Assembly (NCBI RefSeq): GCF_900167525.1
Contig: NZ_FUZQ01000005.1
Location: 186,001 to 250,000 of the forward strand
Direction: 5' to 3'
Length of the DNA: 64,000 bases
DNA from: Krasilnikoviella flava
GTDB lineage: Bacteria; Actinomycetota; Actinomycetes; Actinomycetales; Cellulomonadaceae
In this document: piece after piece, positions 8,306-17,119 of the stretch
How positions within the stretch are numbered: the first letter of the stretch is position 1
Layout of the letters: every line of letters begins with the position of its first letter
Translations under genes and position numbers: made by a program
The notes under the pieces: model-generated
Seen by the model: the letters and a program-made list of their open reading frames with translations, nothing else
Database searches by the model: none
What the model was told of the DNA's origin: nothing

Positions 8306-8938
8306 GCGGGCGTCGCGCACCGGGACCGGCGCCGCCTCGACCACCACCCCCAGCAGGGCTCCCACCGCCTCCTGCCGGCCCACCACGAGCACCTGGGACC
8401 ACCCGCCGGCCGACCCGCCCGAGGCCGCCACCAGCCCCGCGCGCTGCGCCGCCCACCGCCGCCAGTGGCGCGCGAACGCACGCGCCCGCACCAGCCGGCC
8501 GCGCGCCTCCTGCCCGGACAGCGCCTCCGCGCGCTCGGCGTCCACCATCACGAGCACCGGCCGCCATCCCGCCCGCCGCGCCAGGAACGCCCACCACCAC
8601 CGGCGCGCGCGCGACGTCGCCGGGTCGTGCACCACCAGGACTCCCGCACCGTCCCCGTGTGCGCCGTCCGGCGGCCCCGCCAGCACCGCCCGCGCCACAC
8701 CCGCCAGGTGCCGCGCGTGCACCACGGGCCGGTACACGGCGTACGGCACCCCGCGAGGCACGCGCCCCCGCAGGTCACGACGCGCCGCCTCGCTGTCCAG
8801 CACCCGGGCCCGGGGCAGCAGCGCCGCCACCCACGCGAGCGCCGTACTCTTGCCCGCCCCCGGCACGCCACCCACCAGCACGAACGTCGCCTCCTCGGCC
8901 GACCGCCCCGTCGTGCGCTCCCGCACCACCGCCGTCAT
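8303..8938 (-). CDS. P-loop ATPase/kinase-like protein
   Basis: 211 residues with Walker A GGVPGAGKST at 23-32, just after VLVG, as in AAA_33-type kinases that phosphorylate small molecules or nucleotides. VLVVHDPATSRARR and WRPVLVMVDAERAEALSGQ resemble the mid-domain of zeta-toxin/chloramphenicol phosphotransferase-like kinases. There is no partner antitoxin gene, so a toxin role is not supported. It ends only 10 bases before the ATG of the co-directional PPOX gene, whose -10 therefore overlaps the end of this gene. Confidence 0.65.
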   Translation of the reverse strand: MTAVVRERTTGRSAEEATFVLVGGVPGAGKSTALAWVAALLPRARVLDSEAARRDLRGRVPRGVPYAVYRPVVHARHLAGVARAVLAGPPDGAHGDGAGVLVVHDPATSRARRWWWAFLARRAGWRPVLVMVDAERAEALSGQEARGRLVRARAFARHWRRWAAQRAGLVAASGGSAGGWSQVLVVGRQEAVGALLGVVVEAAPVPVRDAR

Positions 8939-9065
8939 GCGGCGCCCTCACCCCCTCCGTACCGACATTTCCTCCGACACCCCGCCGCCCGGCGGGGCGC
9001 CCAGCGTGCCAGGCCCGCATGAGGGGCAGATGAGACCGCGCCCGCCCGGTGGCACCATGCCAGGC

Positions 9066-10142
9066 ATGGCCCGCACCAGCCCCGCCGCACCGCTCCTCGA
9101 CGCCGACCTGCCCCTCGTCGCCGCCCCCATGGCCGGGGGACCCACCACCCTCGACCTCCTCGCCGCCACCACCGACGCCGGCGCCTTCGCGTTCCTCGCC
9201 GGCGGCTACCAGACCCCCGACGCCCTCGCGGACCAGGTCCACCACGCCCGCGACCGCGGACGCCCCTTCGGCGTCAACCTCTTCGTCCCCTCCGCCGGGC
9301 CCGCCCCCGAACCCGCGACGCTCGCGGCCTACGCCCGGCAGATCGCGCCGGACGCCGCCGCGCACGACCTGTCGCTCGAGACGCTGCTCGACGCGGCACA
9401 GGGCTCCGCACCGGGATCGGCACCGGTGGCCGACGACGACGGATGGGCGGCGAAGATCGACCTGTTGCGCCGCGACCCCGTGCCCGTGGTGTCGTTCACC
9501 TTCGGGCCCCCGCCGGCGGCGGACGTCGTGGCCCTGCGCGCGGCCGGCTCGGTCGTCCTCGTCACCGTCACGACGCCGCAGGAGGCGGCCGCCGCCGAGG
9601 AGCTCGGGGCCGACGGCCTCGTGGTGCAGGGGCCGGGCGCGGGCGGTCACCACGGCACCTGGGACCCCGCCCGCGCGGTCGGCGACGAGGTGACCTCGGA
9701 CACGGTCGCGGCGGTCGTCGCGCGCTCGCACCTGGCGGTGGTCGCCGCCGGGGGAGTGGACGGCCCGTCTGCGGTCGTCCGACTGCTGCGCGCGGGGGCG
9801 CAGGCCGTCGCCGTGGGCACGCTGCTGCTGCGCACCGACGAGGCCGGCACCTCGGCGACCCACCGCGACGCCCTCGCCGACCCGCGGTACACCACCACGG
9901 CGGTGACACGCGCCTTCACGGGCCGCCCCGCCCGCGCGCTGCGCAACGGCTTCCTGGCCCGGCACGACGCGCACGCCCCCGTGGCCTACCCGCAGGTGCA
10001 CCACCTCACCCGCGAGCTGCGGCGCCGCGCGGCCGCGGCCGGCGACGCCGAGCGGCTGCACCTGTGGGCCGGCACCGGCCACCGCGCGGCCGCCACGGGA
10101 CCTGCCGCCCACGTCGTGCACGCCCTGGCCGCCGGCCTGTGA
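9066..10142 (+). CDS. nitronate monooxygenase (2-nitropropane dioxygenase family)
   Basis: 358-residue FMN TIM-barrel enzyme. Key segments are LVAAPMAGGPTT at the start, AFAFLAGGYQTPDAL, FGVNLFVP, the GADGLVVQGPGAGGHHG phosphate/His motif and the VVAAGGVDGPSAVVRLLRAGAQAVAVGT FMN-binding stretch. The catalytic His is expected in GGHHG. The start could be ATG 9057 or ATG 9066; 9066 is preferred by comparison with family N-termini. It oxidises alkyl nitronates (detoxification). Confidence 0.88.
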   Translation: MARTSPAAPLLDADLPLVAAPMAGGPTTLDLLAATTDAGAFAFLAGGYQTPDALADQVHHARDRGRPFGVNLFVPSAGPAPEPATLAAYARQIAPDAAAHDLSLETLLDAAQGSAPGSAPVADDDGWAAKIDLLRRDPVPVVSFTFGPPPAADVVALRAAGSVVLVTVTTPQEAAAAEELGADGLVVQGPGAGGHHGTWDPARAVGDEVTSDTVAAVVARSHLAVVAAGGVDGPSAVVRLLRAGAQAVAVGTLLLRTDEAGTSATHRDALADPRYTTTAVTRAFTGRPARALRNGFLARHDAHAPVAYPQVHHLTRELRRRAAAAGDAERLHLWAGTGHRAAATGPAAHVVHALAAGL

Positions 10143-10182
10143 GGCCCGCGCGCGGCGCCGCGGCCGCACCGGCCGGGTTCGC

Positions 10183-10188
10183 TAGGTT
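10183..10188 (+). promoter_or_regulatory. -10 element of leaderless GNAT gene
   Basis: TAGGTT with 6 bases to the ATG at 10195; no Shine-Dalgarno. Confidence 0.5.
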
Positions 10189-10194
10189 GCCGTC

Positions 10195-10995
10195 ATGACC
10201 GCCGACTGGGACCCGCCGACCGTGCTGCGCGCCGCCGCCGAGTGGTCGTGGGTGCCGCCCGACGCGGAGTGCGTCGTCACCGACGTCACCCTCACCCGGT
10301 GGCCCGCCTGGGCGCAGGGCCGGGTCGTGCTCACCGGGCTGGCGTCCACCCGGACGCCCGAGGACGTCCTGCGCGACGCCGTCGAACGGTCGCGCGCCTG
10401 GGGCAGCGACACCCTCGGCGTCTGGGTCTCGGCGAGCAGCATCCCCGACCTCACCGACACGCTGCTCGAGCGCGGCGCCCGCCTCGAAGACACCGTGGAC
10501 GTGCTCGCCCGCGACCTCAGCGACCCGCGCGACCAGCCGGAGGCGCCGGACGGCCGCCTCGTCGTGCGGCAGGTCGTCGACGCGGACGGGCTGCGCGACG
10601 CCGACCGCGTCGACACCGTCGTGTGGGACCAGCAGCCCCTGGACGACGACCGGCTCGCCGAGGCGGCGCGACTGCTGCCGGCCGCGGGCGGCCGGGAGGC
10701 GCGCGTCGTGGCCTACCTGGGCGAGGAGCCCGTCGCCACCGCGGGCCTCACGCTCGCCCCCGCGCCCCTGCCCGAGCTGGGCACCGTCGCCCGCCTCTGG
10801 GGCGCCGGCACCCTGCCCGACCGTCGCGGTCGCGGCGCCTACCGGGCCCTGCTCTCCGAGCGGCTCCGGCTGGCGGCCGCCGCCGGCGCGTCGCTCGCCC
10901 TCGTCAAGGGCCGCGTCAGCACCTCCGCCCGCATCCTGCGCAAGGCGGGGTTCGAGCGGTACGGCGAGGAGCACTACTACCGGCTCACGCTCTGA
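10195..10995 (+). CDS. GNAT-family N-acetyltransferase
   Basis: 266 residues. The second half holds the GNAT acetyl-CoA site: VARLWGAGTLPDRRGRGAYRALL (motif A, R/Q-x-x-G-x-G/A) and the C-terminal LVKGRVSTSARILRKAGFERYGEEHYYRL. The N-terminal 120 residues look like a degenerate duplicate GNAT fold. Start fixed by TAGGTT and the 6-base gap. Substrate unknown. Confidence 0.8.
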   Translation: MTADWDPPTVLRAAAEWSWVPPDAECVVTDVTLTRWPAWAQGRVVLTGLASTRTPEDVLRDAVERSRAWGSDTLGVWVSASSIPDLTDTLLERGARLEDTVDVLARDLSDPRDQPEAPDGRLVVRQVVDADGLRDADRVDTVVWDQQPLDDDRLAEAARLLPAAGGREARVVAYLGEEPVATAGLTLAPAPLPELGTVARLWGAGTLPDRRGRGAYRALLSERLRLAAAAGASLALVKGRVSTSARILRKAGFERYGEEHYYRLTL

Positions 10996-11035
10996 CGCCG
11001 TCGCGTCAGAGGACCGCTCGACCAGGAGGACGGAA

Positions 11036-11884
11036 GTGACAGGACCGACAGCAGGACGCTTCGACGACCGCGTGGTGCTGGTCACGGGCGGCGCGCACGG
11101 CATCGGCGCGGCGACCGTGCGGCGACTGCACGCCGAGGGCGCGACCGTGGTGGTCGCGGACCTCGACGCCGACGCGGCGCGCCGCACCGCCGAGGACCTC
11201 CCCGACGCGGGACCGCCCGCGTCCGCGGTCGCCTGCGACATCACGGACACCACGTCCGTCGAGGCCGCCGTGGCCACGACGCTCGGACGCCACGGCCACC
11301 TCGACGTCCTCGTCGGCGTGGCGGGCGGCACCGGCGTGCACCCCGGCCTCCTGGACGGGATGGACGACGCGACCTGGGCCGCCGGCCTCGACCTCAACCT
11401 GGCCGGACCCGCCCGGTGCGTCCGGGCCGCGGCCCCGCACCTGCCCCGCGGCGGCTCCGTCGTGCTGGTCGGCTCCGTGAACGGCCTGCAGGCCTTCGGC
11501 GACGAGGACTACTCCGCCGCCAAGGCCGGCCTCGTGTCCCTGGCGCAGAACCTCGCGGTGCGGCTCGGCGGACGCGGCATCCGCATCAACGTCGTCGCCC
11601 CGGGCACGATCCGCACCCGGTCCTGGGGCCAGCGGTCCGACCCCGACCGCCTCGCGGCCCTCTACCCCCTCGGCCGCATCGGCGAACCCCAGGACGTCGC
11701 CGCCTCCGTCGCGTTCCTCGCCTCCGACGACGCCGCCTGGATCACCGGCGTCACGCTGCCCGTCGACGGCGGCATCCTGGCCGGCCCCCTCGCAAGCTTC
11801 GAAGCCCTCGGGGGCGGAGGAGAGCGGCACCCGGACGACGCCGGGCACGCTGAGGACCGACCAGAGCACCGACCAGAGCACTGA
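11036..11884 (+). CDS. short-chain dehydrogenase/reductase
   Basis: 282-residue classical SDR. Cofactor site TGGAHGIG near residue 19, Asp/Asp in VVADLDAD (NAD(H) preference inferred), catalytic Ser in VLVGSVNG, catalytic Tyr-Lys in YSAAK, then LPVDGG. GTG at 11036 has AGGAGGA 7 bases upstream. The C-terminal tail (DRPEHRPEH) is unusual because it is encoded by a 12-bp tandem repeat that also contains the stop codon. Confidence 0.9.
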   Translation: MTGPTAGRFDDRVVLVTGGAHGIGAATVRRLHAEGATVVVADLDADAARRTAEDLPDAGPPASAVACDITDTTSVEAAVATTLGRHGHLDVLVGVAGGTGVHPGLLDGMDDATWAAGLDLNLAGPARCVRAAAPHLPRGGSVVLVGSVNGLQAFGDEDYSAAKAGLVSLAQNLAVRLGGRGIRINVVAPGTIRTRSWGQRSDPDRLAALYPLGRIGEPQDVAASVAFLASDDAAWITGVTLPVDGGILAGPLASFEALGGGGERHPDDAGHAEDRPEHRPEH

Positions 11885-11903
11885 CCCGAGCACTGACCCG
11901 AGC
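11856..11903. repeat. 12-bp tandem repeat, four copies, across the SDR stop codon
   Basis: Two copies of ACCGACCAGAGC are followed by two of the variant ACTGACCCGAGC. The variant's CAC-TGA supplies the stop of the SDR gene at 11882-11884; a partial fifth copy follows at 11909-11917. Confidence 0.85.
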
Positions 11904-11913
11904 ACGGCGACCA

Positions 11914-11946
11914 GAGCCGGCGGGCGCGACCCGCGCTCGCCGGCTC
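11914..11946. terminator. bidirectional terminator between SDR and glycosidase genes
   Basis: 9-bp perfect outer stem (GAGCCGGCG/CGCCGGCTC), one G/T wobble, 5-bp inner stem and a 3-base ACC loop. It lies between convergent genes ending at 11884 and 11951. Confidence 0.8.
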
Positions 11947-11950
11947 CCCG

Positions 11951-13786
11951 TCACCGCCCGGGCTTGCCCGACCCCGGCACGCGCGGCCACGCCGGGTACC
12001 GGTGACCGAACCCCAGCGGCAGCAGGACGTCACCACCGTCCGCCGTCGGCACCGCCACCGGCAGCTTCCCCCGGGTGTCGATGTCACCCGCGATCGCACG
12101 CACCACGGCCGCGTAGTTGACCACGTTGTACCCGTAGCTGTTCAGCACCGCATCCGCCCCCGGCAGCACGTTGACGTCGTACGGGTTGCGCGCCGCCACC
12201 ACGATCACCGGCCGGCCCGTCGCCGCCAACGCCTCTACCATCGCCTGCTGCGCCACGTTGCCGCTCGCGTTGTACGACGTGAAGACGACCGCGTCGGCGC
12301 TCGCGGCGGCGGCGACCGCCCGGGCCCGGTAGGCCGCGGACGGGGAGCTGCCGTTCTCGAGCTCCGTCGTCACGTCGAACCCGCGTGCGGCCAGCATCGG
12401 CGCCAGGCGCTCGGGCCAGGCCGCCCCTGCGCCGACCACCAGGACCGAGCCCTCGCCCGGCTGCAGCGGCAGCGGGCGGTCCTCGTTGCGCAGCAACGTC
12501 ATCGACCGGTCCGCGATCGTGGCCGCCGTCGCCAGGTGTGCGGGCGAGCCCACGACGTCCCCGACCTGCGACGGGTCGGCGTACGGGTCGGCGAGGATGC
12601 CGCGCTCCGCCTTCCACTCGAGGATGCGGGTCACGGACGCATCGATCCGCTCCTCGGTGATCGTCCCGTCGGCCACGGCCTGCTTCACCCCGGCCATCGA
12701 GGCGTCCACGTCGGGGGAGTTGAGCAGGATGTCGGAGCCGGCCTGGACAGCCAGCACGGACATCTCCTCCTGGGACCAGTTGTCGGTCATCGCCTCCATG
12801 TCGAGGGCGTCGGTCGTGATGATGCCGTCGAAGCCCATCTCCTCGCGCAGCAACCCGGTGAGGACGGCGGGGGAGAGGGTGCCGGGCAGCTCGGGGTCGA
12901 TCGCGTCGACGACGATGTGCGCCGTCATGATCATGTCGACCCCCGCGTCGATCGCGGCCTGGAACGGCCTCAGGTGCTTCTCCAGGGTCGCGCGGTCGTA
13001 GGTCACCTCGGGCAGCCCGTAGTGCGAGTCCGTCTCGGTGTCGCCATGCCCGGGGAAGTGCTTCGCGGTGGCGGCGATGTGCTGCTGGATCCCCTCGATC
13101 TGTGCCACCCCGAGCTTGCTCACGGTGTCCGGGTCGGCGCCCATCGAGCGGATCCCGATCACCGGGTTGTCGGGGTTGGTGTTGAGGTCGAGCACCGGGG
13201 CGAAGTCGACGTTGACGCCCATCGCCTTCAGCTCGGACCCGAGGATGTCGCCCTGCGCCCGGGCAAGGCCGGCGTCGAACGTGGCGCCGAGCGCCATGTT
13301 GCCCGGCAGCTGGGTGGCGGGCGGCCCGACGCGGGCCACGAGCCCGCCCTCCTGGTCGATGGTGACGGCGAGCGGGATGCCAGGACCGTCGTCGGCCAGC
13401 GCGGCGTCCTGCAGCCCGTTCGACAGGCCGTTGACCTGCTGCGGGGTGGCGGTGTTGCCCGACCAGGCGAAGTAGAGCACGCCGCCGAGGTCGTACTTCT
13501 GGACGACCTGCGCCGGGGTGTCCACGCCGTAGCGGGCCTGGTTGTTGGCCGCCATGGACGTGTCGTTCGCGGACGAGCCGTAGACGTGGGTCCACGTCAT
13601 CTGGCCGATCTTCTGGTCGAGCGTCATCGCCTCGACCATCGCCCCGACGTCGGCCGTCGTCGTGACGTCGACCGTCCTCGGAGCGTCGGTGTCCGCCTGG
13701 GCGGGTGCCGTGCCGGCGAACAGCAGGCCCGCGCCCGCCACCGCCGCCGTGGCGCGCACGAGGCGCCTGTCTGCTGGATCCTTCAC
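11951..13786 (-). CDS. secreted glycoside hydrolase family 3 (beta-N-acetylglucosaminidase/NagZ-like)
   Basis: 611 residues with a signal peptide (RRLVRATAAVAGAGLLFAGTAPAQA, cleavage near 31). The GH3 barrel has LPLAVTIDQEGG-like substrate strand, KHFPGHGDT (242-250) followed by DSH (253-255), the His/Asp dyad specific to the NagZ branch, and nucleophile Asp326 in ITTDALDMEAM. A C-terminal alpha/beta sandwich follows from about residue 430. It probably releases beta-linked GlcNAc or similar sugars from wall or chitin fragments outside the membrane. It ends at a shared terminator and is driven by its own promoter. Confidence 0.9.
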   Translation of the reverse strand: MKDPADRRLVRATAAVAGAGLLFAGTAPAQADTDAPRTVDVTTTADVGAMVEAMTLDQKIGQMTWTHVYGSSANDTSMAANNQARYGVDTPAQVVQKYDLGGVLYFAWSGNTATPQQVNGLSNGLQDAALADDGPGIPLAVTIDQEGGLVARVGPPATQLPGNMALGATFDAGLARAQGDILGSELKAMGVNVDFAPVLDLNTNPDNPVIGIRSMGADPDTVSKLGVAQIEGIQQHIAATAKHFPGHGDTETDSHYGLPEVTYDRATLEKHLRPFQAAIDAGVDMIMTAHIVVDAIDPELPGTLSPAVLTGLLREEMGFDGIITTDALDMEAMTDNWSQEEMSVLAVQAGSDILLNSPDVDASMAGVKQAVADGTITEERIDASVTRILEWKAERGILADPYADPSQVGDVVGSPAHLATAATIADRSMTLLRNEDRPLPLQPGEGSVLVVGAGAAWPERLAPMLAARGFDVTTELENGSSPSAAYRARAVAAAASADAVVFTSYNASGNVAQQAMVEALAATGRPVIVVAARNPYDVNVLPGADAVLNSYGYNVVNYAAVVRAIAGDIDTRGKLPVAVPTADGGDVLLPLGFGHRYPAWPRVPGSGKPGR

Positions 13787-13861
13787 GAGGTCCTCCTCGG
13801 TGTCGGACGGCGCGACGGTGCGGGACCGTGGGACGTCGTTGTCCGGGTGCGCCTGTGCTGG

Positions 13862-13890
13862 ACGCTAGGACCGTCACGGAACGACGTCAA
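13862..13890 (-). promoter_or_regulatory. sigma-70-type promoter of the GH3 gene
   Basis: TTGACG (13885-13890) and TAGCGT (13862-13867) separated by exactly 17 bases, reading towards the glycosidase start about 75 bases away. Confidence 0.65.
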
Positions 13891-13990
13891 GACTTGCCGC
13901 CGATTGCTCGACGTGGTGAAGGAAGTTTCATCTGTGCGCTGTCCGGCGGTGGATCGGGACTGTCGCCGCGAGTGGAAATGTCACTGATCG

Positions 13991-14019
13991 TTGACACGAG
14001 AAGAAATGTTGCTTAGCGT
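13991..14019 (+). promoter_or_regulatory. hipBA promoter
   Basis: TTGACA (13991-13996), 17-base spacer, TAGCGT (14014-14019). The predicted start point falls inside the adjacent palindrome, as expected for autorepression. Confidence 0.65.
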
Positions 14020-14056
14020 TGACATTCCGTCGAATGTCAACGGCGGCTGACATTCG
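14019..14056. promoter_or_regulatory. HipB operator cluster
   Basis: Perfect inverted repeat with arms TTGACATTC (14019-14027) and GAATGTCAA (14032-14040) around CGTC, then a further half-site TGACATTCG at 14048-14056. A looser copy (GAAATGTCA) lies at 13975-13983. Arrangement over the promoter suggests autoregulation by the adjacent antitoxin. Confidence 0.6.
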
Positions 14057-14081
14057 ACCGGAGGACAGGGGAGCGGAGACC

Positions 14082-14336
14082 GTGATCGTCGCGAACGCCG
14101 AGCAGCTCGGTTCGATGCTGCGCCGTGCACGCAAGGACAAGGGGATGACGCAGGCGCAGCTGGCCGCCGCCGTCGACGTCTCACGGCAGTGGGTCATCGC
14201 GGCCGAGGCCGGTGCGCCGACGGCCCGGCTCGACCTCGTCCTGGACGCGCTGCGGGCGGTCGACCTCGTCGTCGACGTCGTGCCCGACGAGCCGGACGAC
14301 GCCCTCGACGCCGTGCTGGGTCGGGCGCGTGGCTGA
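14082..14336 (+). CDS. hipB: HipB-like Xre-family antitoxin
   Basis: 84 residues, mostly one Xre helix-turn-helix: LGSMLRRARKDKGMTQAQLAAAVDVSRQWVIAAEAG. The first residues after GTG 14082 are MIVANAEQLG. The start is preferred over upstream ATG 14034 because AGGGGAG lies about 8 bases upstream and ATG 14034 lies inside the operator. In the HipBA paradigm HipB dimers bind operators and hold HipA inactive. Stop overlaps the toxin start by 8 bases. Confidence 0.85.
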   Translation: MIVANAEQLGSMLRRARKDKGMTQAQLAAAVDVSRQWVIAAEAGAPTARLDLVLDALRAVDLVVDVVPDEPDDALDAVLGRARG

Positions 14337-15732
14337 CCGCGCGGACGACCGGCACGACGTCTGGCTCGACGGGGCGCACGCGGGCACGCTGCACCGCGCC
14401 CGGGGCGGGGACGTCACGTTCGCCTACGCGGCGTCCTACCAGGCCCTGCGCGCCGCGCCGTCCTTGTCCGTGAGCATGCCCCGGCACGTCACCGAGCACG
14501 CCCCGGAGGTGACCATGCCCTGGATCGACAACCTCCTGCCGGACAACGACGCGGTGCGGGCCCGCTGGGCCGCGCAGTTCGACGAGCGCCGGCCGACGGC
14601 CTTCAACCTGCTACGGCACATGGGGGCGGATTGCGCCGGCGCCGTCCAGGTCGTGCCGGCAGGGGAGCAGCCCCAGGACGGGGCGGGCAGCACGCCCCTG
14701 GCGGAGGCCGAGATCGCCGCCCATCTGCGCGAACTGCGCGCCGACGACAGCTCGTGGGCGTTCGAGCAGCACGGCGGGCGGTTCTCCCTCGGCGGACAGC
14801 AGGGCAAGTTCGCGCTCGCCCGCGGGGCCGACGGGTCCTGGCACCAGCCCACCGGCCGTGGGGCCAGCACGCACATCTTCAAGATCGGCGTCGACGGCGT
14901 CGCGCACTCGGCGGCCGCCGAGCTCGTCACCATGCGCGCAGCACGCGCCCTCGGGCTGTCGGTCGCGTCCGTCGAGTCCGCCTGGTTCGAGGACCAGGCG
15001 GCGGTCGTGGTCGAGCGGTTCGACCGGCTCGCCGCCGACGGCAGCCGGGCGCGGCGGCTGCACCAGGAGGACATGTGCCAGGCCCTCGGGCTGTGGCGCT
15101 CCGCCAAGTACGAGTCGGACGGCGGCCCCGGCGTGCGAGACGTCGCCCAGCTCGTGGCGCGCGCCGTCGACCGTCGCGACCTCGCCCGGTCACGTGACGA
15201 CCTCGCGCGCGCCGTCGTCCTCAACTGGGTCGCCGCCGGCACGGACGCGCACGCCAAGAACCTGGCCCTCCTGCATGTCGGGGCGCGCACCGTCCTGGCG
15301 CCCCTGTACGACCTCGTGAGCGCGAGCCTCCTGTGGCCCGCCGACGAGGTCCGCTACAAGGCGCGCCTCGCCATGAAGCTCGGCGGCGAGTACCGCCTGC
15401 GGGCGCTGGGCGCACGGCACCTCGAGCGGGCGGCGGCCGACCTCGGGGTCGACGCCGTCTGGCTCGCCGACGTCGCGGTCTCGTACGCGACGGCCTGGCC
15501 CGACACCGTGCGGGACGCGGCCGCCGGCGAGCACGACCTCCTGCCCGGCGACGTCGCCGGGCAGTTCGTGGACCGCGCCGCCGCCCGTGGCGCCGACGTC
15601 GTCCGGGCGCTCAGGGTGCGAGCCGGCGGGGGAGAGGCCTCCGCCCGGCCCGGGGGCGCCACCTGGGTGCCCGCGCACGAGCGCGCCGGCCGCTCCGTCG
15701 TCGGTCACTGGAGGACGCACCCGGGCCGGTGA
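14329..15732 (+). CDS. hipA: HipA-like Ser/Thr protein kinase toxin
   Basis: 467 residues. HipA N-terminal subdomain, then SLGGQQGKFALA (glycine-rich ATP loop region), STHIFKIG, VERFDRL, catalytic-loop-like TDAHAKNLALLH with Asp306, and the metal-binding APLYDLVSA (DxD-type position). In E. coli HipA phosphorylates GltX and induces persistence; the target here is unknown. GTG 14329 overlaps hipB by 8 bases (translational coupling). The C-terminal about 50 residues beyond the kinase core are Arg/Gly/Ala-rich and poorly conserved-looking. Confidence 0.88.
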   Translation: MADRADDRHDVWLDGAHAGTLHRARGGDVTFAYAASYQALRAAPSLSVSMPRHVTEHAPEVTMPWIDNLLPDNDAVRARWAAQFDERRPTAFNLLRHMGADCAGAVQVVPAGEQPQDGAGSTPLAEAEIAAHLRELRADDSSWAFEQHGGRFSLGGQQGKFALARGADGSWHQPTGRGASTHIFKIGVDGVAHSAAAELVTMRAARALGLSVASVESAWFEDQAAVVVERFDRLAADGSRARRLHQEDMCQALGLWRSAKYESDGGPGVRDVAQLVARAVDRRDLARSRDDLARAVVLNWVAAGTDAHAKNLALLHVGARTVLAPLYDLVSASLLWPADEVRYKARLAMKLGGEYRLRALGARHLERAAADLGVDAVWLADVAVSYATAWPDTVRDAAAGEHDLLPGDVAGQFVDRAAARGADVVRALRVRAGGGEASARPGGATWVPAHERAGRSVVGHWRTHPGR

Positions 15733-15949
15733 GCACCGCATCGTGGCGATCCGCCGCGACAGGGCGCAGGCTGGGCCGGGGCGGATGTCTCGCATCGCGA
15801 AAGGCCGGGTCGGGCAGGGGAGTCACACGCGGGCTCTTCGACGTCGGCGCGCCGAGGAGGCGGCGCATGGACCTGGGTCTCGCAGCCACCCTTCTCCCGA
15901 TGGCTGTCAGCACTGGTGGCACCCCTGAACGGGTGCGACGATCAGCGAC

Positions 15950-16891
15950 GTGCCCACACACGTGAATGTCGATAACTTCGCCCGCGCCGAGACCGACCGC
16001 ATGTTCCACGACCTGCAACAGAGCGCTGGCGGGATCGGCCAGTTCCTGCATCACCGAGAGCCGGCCGCGATCGACAAGCAGACCGTGATCCGGCTGAACC
16101 GTGACACTCTCTACAGCTTCGCTGTCCTCGACGCCAGGGCGGGAGGCACGCTGACGCTCCCCGAGGCCGGCGATCGGTACCTCTCCGCGATGGTCGTGAA
16201 CGAAGATCATTTCGTCGATGCGATCTTCCACGAGCCCGGCGAGTACGAGATCACCGCTGAACGGTTCGGTACGCCCTACGTCGTCATCGCGGTCCGGATC
16301 CGCGTCGACCCGGCCGACCCCGCGGACATCGCCGCGGTCGCGGCACTGCAGGACCAGGTCTCGTTGTCGTCCGCCGCGTCGGCGACGCCGTTCGAGTACC
16401 CCGACTACGACACCGCGTCGTTCGATGAGACCCGCGACGCGCTGCTCGCGCTCGCCCGCAACCTCACCGGCTTCGACCGCATGTTCGGCGCGAAGGACGA
16501 GGTCGATCCGGTGCGCCACCTCGTCGGAACCGCGGCTGGTTGGGGTGGTCTGCCGGGTAGCGAGGCCGCGTATATCGGCATAGACCCGCGACTGCCGGTC
16601 GGCAACTACGAGCTCACGGTTACGGATGTCCCGGTCGACGGGTTCTGGTCGGTCTCCGTCTACAACGCCAAGGGCTACTTCGAGCCGAACGAGCGCGGCG
16701 CCTACACCGTCAACAACATCACCGGGGTGCGCAACCCTGACGGTTCCACGACCGTCCGATTCGGGGACTACCCGCCCGAGGTGCCGAACACGATCCCGAT
16801 CACCCCGGGCTGGAACTACCTGGTACGCCTGTACCGGCCGCGCGCCGAGATCACTGACGGTATCTGGACCTTCCCAGGCCTGGCCAGATAG
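15950..16891 (+). CDS. DUF1254/DUF1214 domain protein
   Basis: 313 residues. VNVDNFARAETDRMFHDL and KQTVIRLNRDTLYSFAVLDA are DUF1254 hallmarks; GFWSVSVYNAKGYFEPNERGAYTVNN and GWNYLVRLYRPRAEITDGIWTFP are the DUF1214 part. Function is unknown; family members are often near stress or membrane genes. Codon third positions are visibly less GC-rich than in neighbours (for example tat, gat, gtt), suggesting acquisition from another replicon. GTG 15950 lacks a Shine-Dalgarno; GTG 15962 is an alternative. Confidence 0.85.
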   Translation: MPTHVNVDNFARAETDRMFHDLQQSAGGIGQFLHHREPAAIDKQTVIRLNRDTLYSFAVLDARAGGTLTLPEAGDRYLSAMVVNEDHFVDAIFHEPGEYEITAERFGTPYVVIAVRIRVDPADPADIAAVAALQDQVSLSSAASATPFEYPDYDTASFDETRDALLALARNLTGFDRMFGAKDEVDPVRHLVGTAAGWGGLPGSEAAYIGIDPRLPVGNYELTVTDVPVDGFWSVSVYNAKGYFEPNERGAYTVNNITGVRNPDGSTTVRFGDYPPEVPNTIPITPGWNYLVRLYRPRAEITDGIWTFPGLAR

Positions 16892-16894
16892 CGA

Positions 16895-17095
16895 CCGCCT
16901 TCTTCGCCCGGCCTGGGGCCAGGTCCAGCAGCCGGGCGTGCACCCTGCCCTGGTCGTCGCGGGTCACGTCGACCATCCCGGTCAGTTCCTTGGGCTCCTT
17001 GGTGCGCCGGTCGCCGTGGTGCCAGGTGTGCTCGACGACCCCGAGTCTGGTGACCCCCGCGAACCGTGACTCGTCACCCGTGAGGCGCTCATCGT
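16895..17095 (-). pseudogene. ISL3-family transposase remnant
   Basis: About 65 codons reading DESRFAGVTRLGVVEHTWHH, then PKELTGMVDVTRDDQGRVHA and RLLDLAPGR. This matches my recollection of the region around the first catalytic Asp of ISL3 transposases, where GVDEHxWHH is usual; here the Asp reads Val. Both ends are missing, and no terminal inverted repeats were found. Confidence 0.6.
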
Positions 17096-17119
17096 GATGC
17101 GGTCGCCGCGCTCGGACGG

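Noticed and set aside
8303-8938. zeta-toxin-type toxin gene
   Set aside because: Only Walker A is clear; no antitoxin gene is adjacent and zeta-specific catalytic residues could not be identified.
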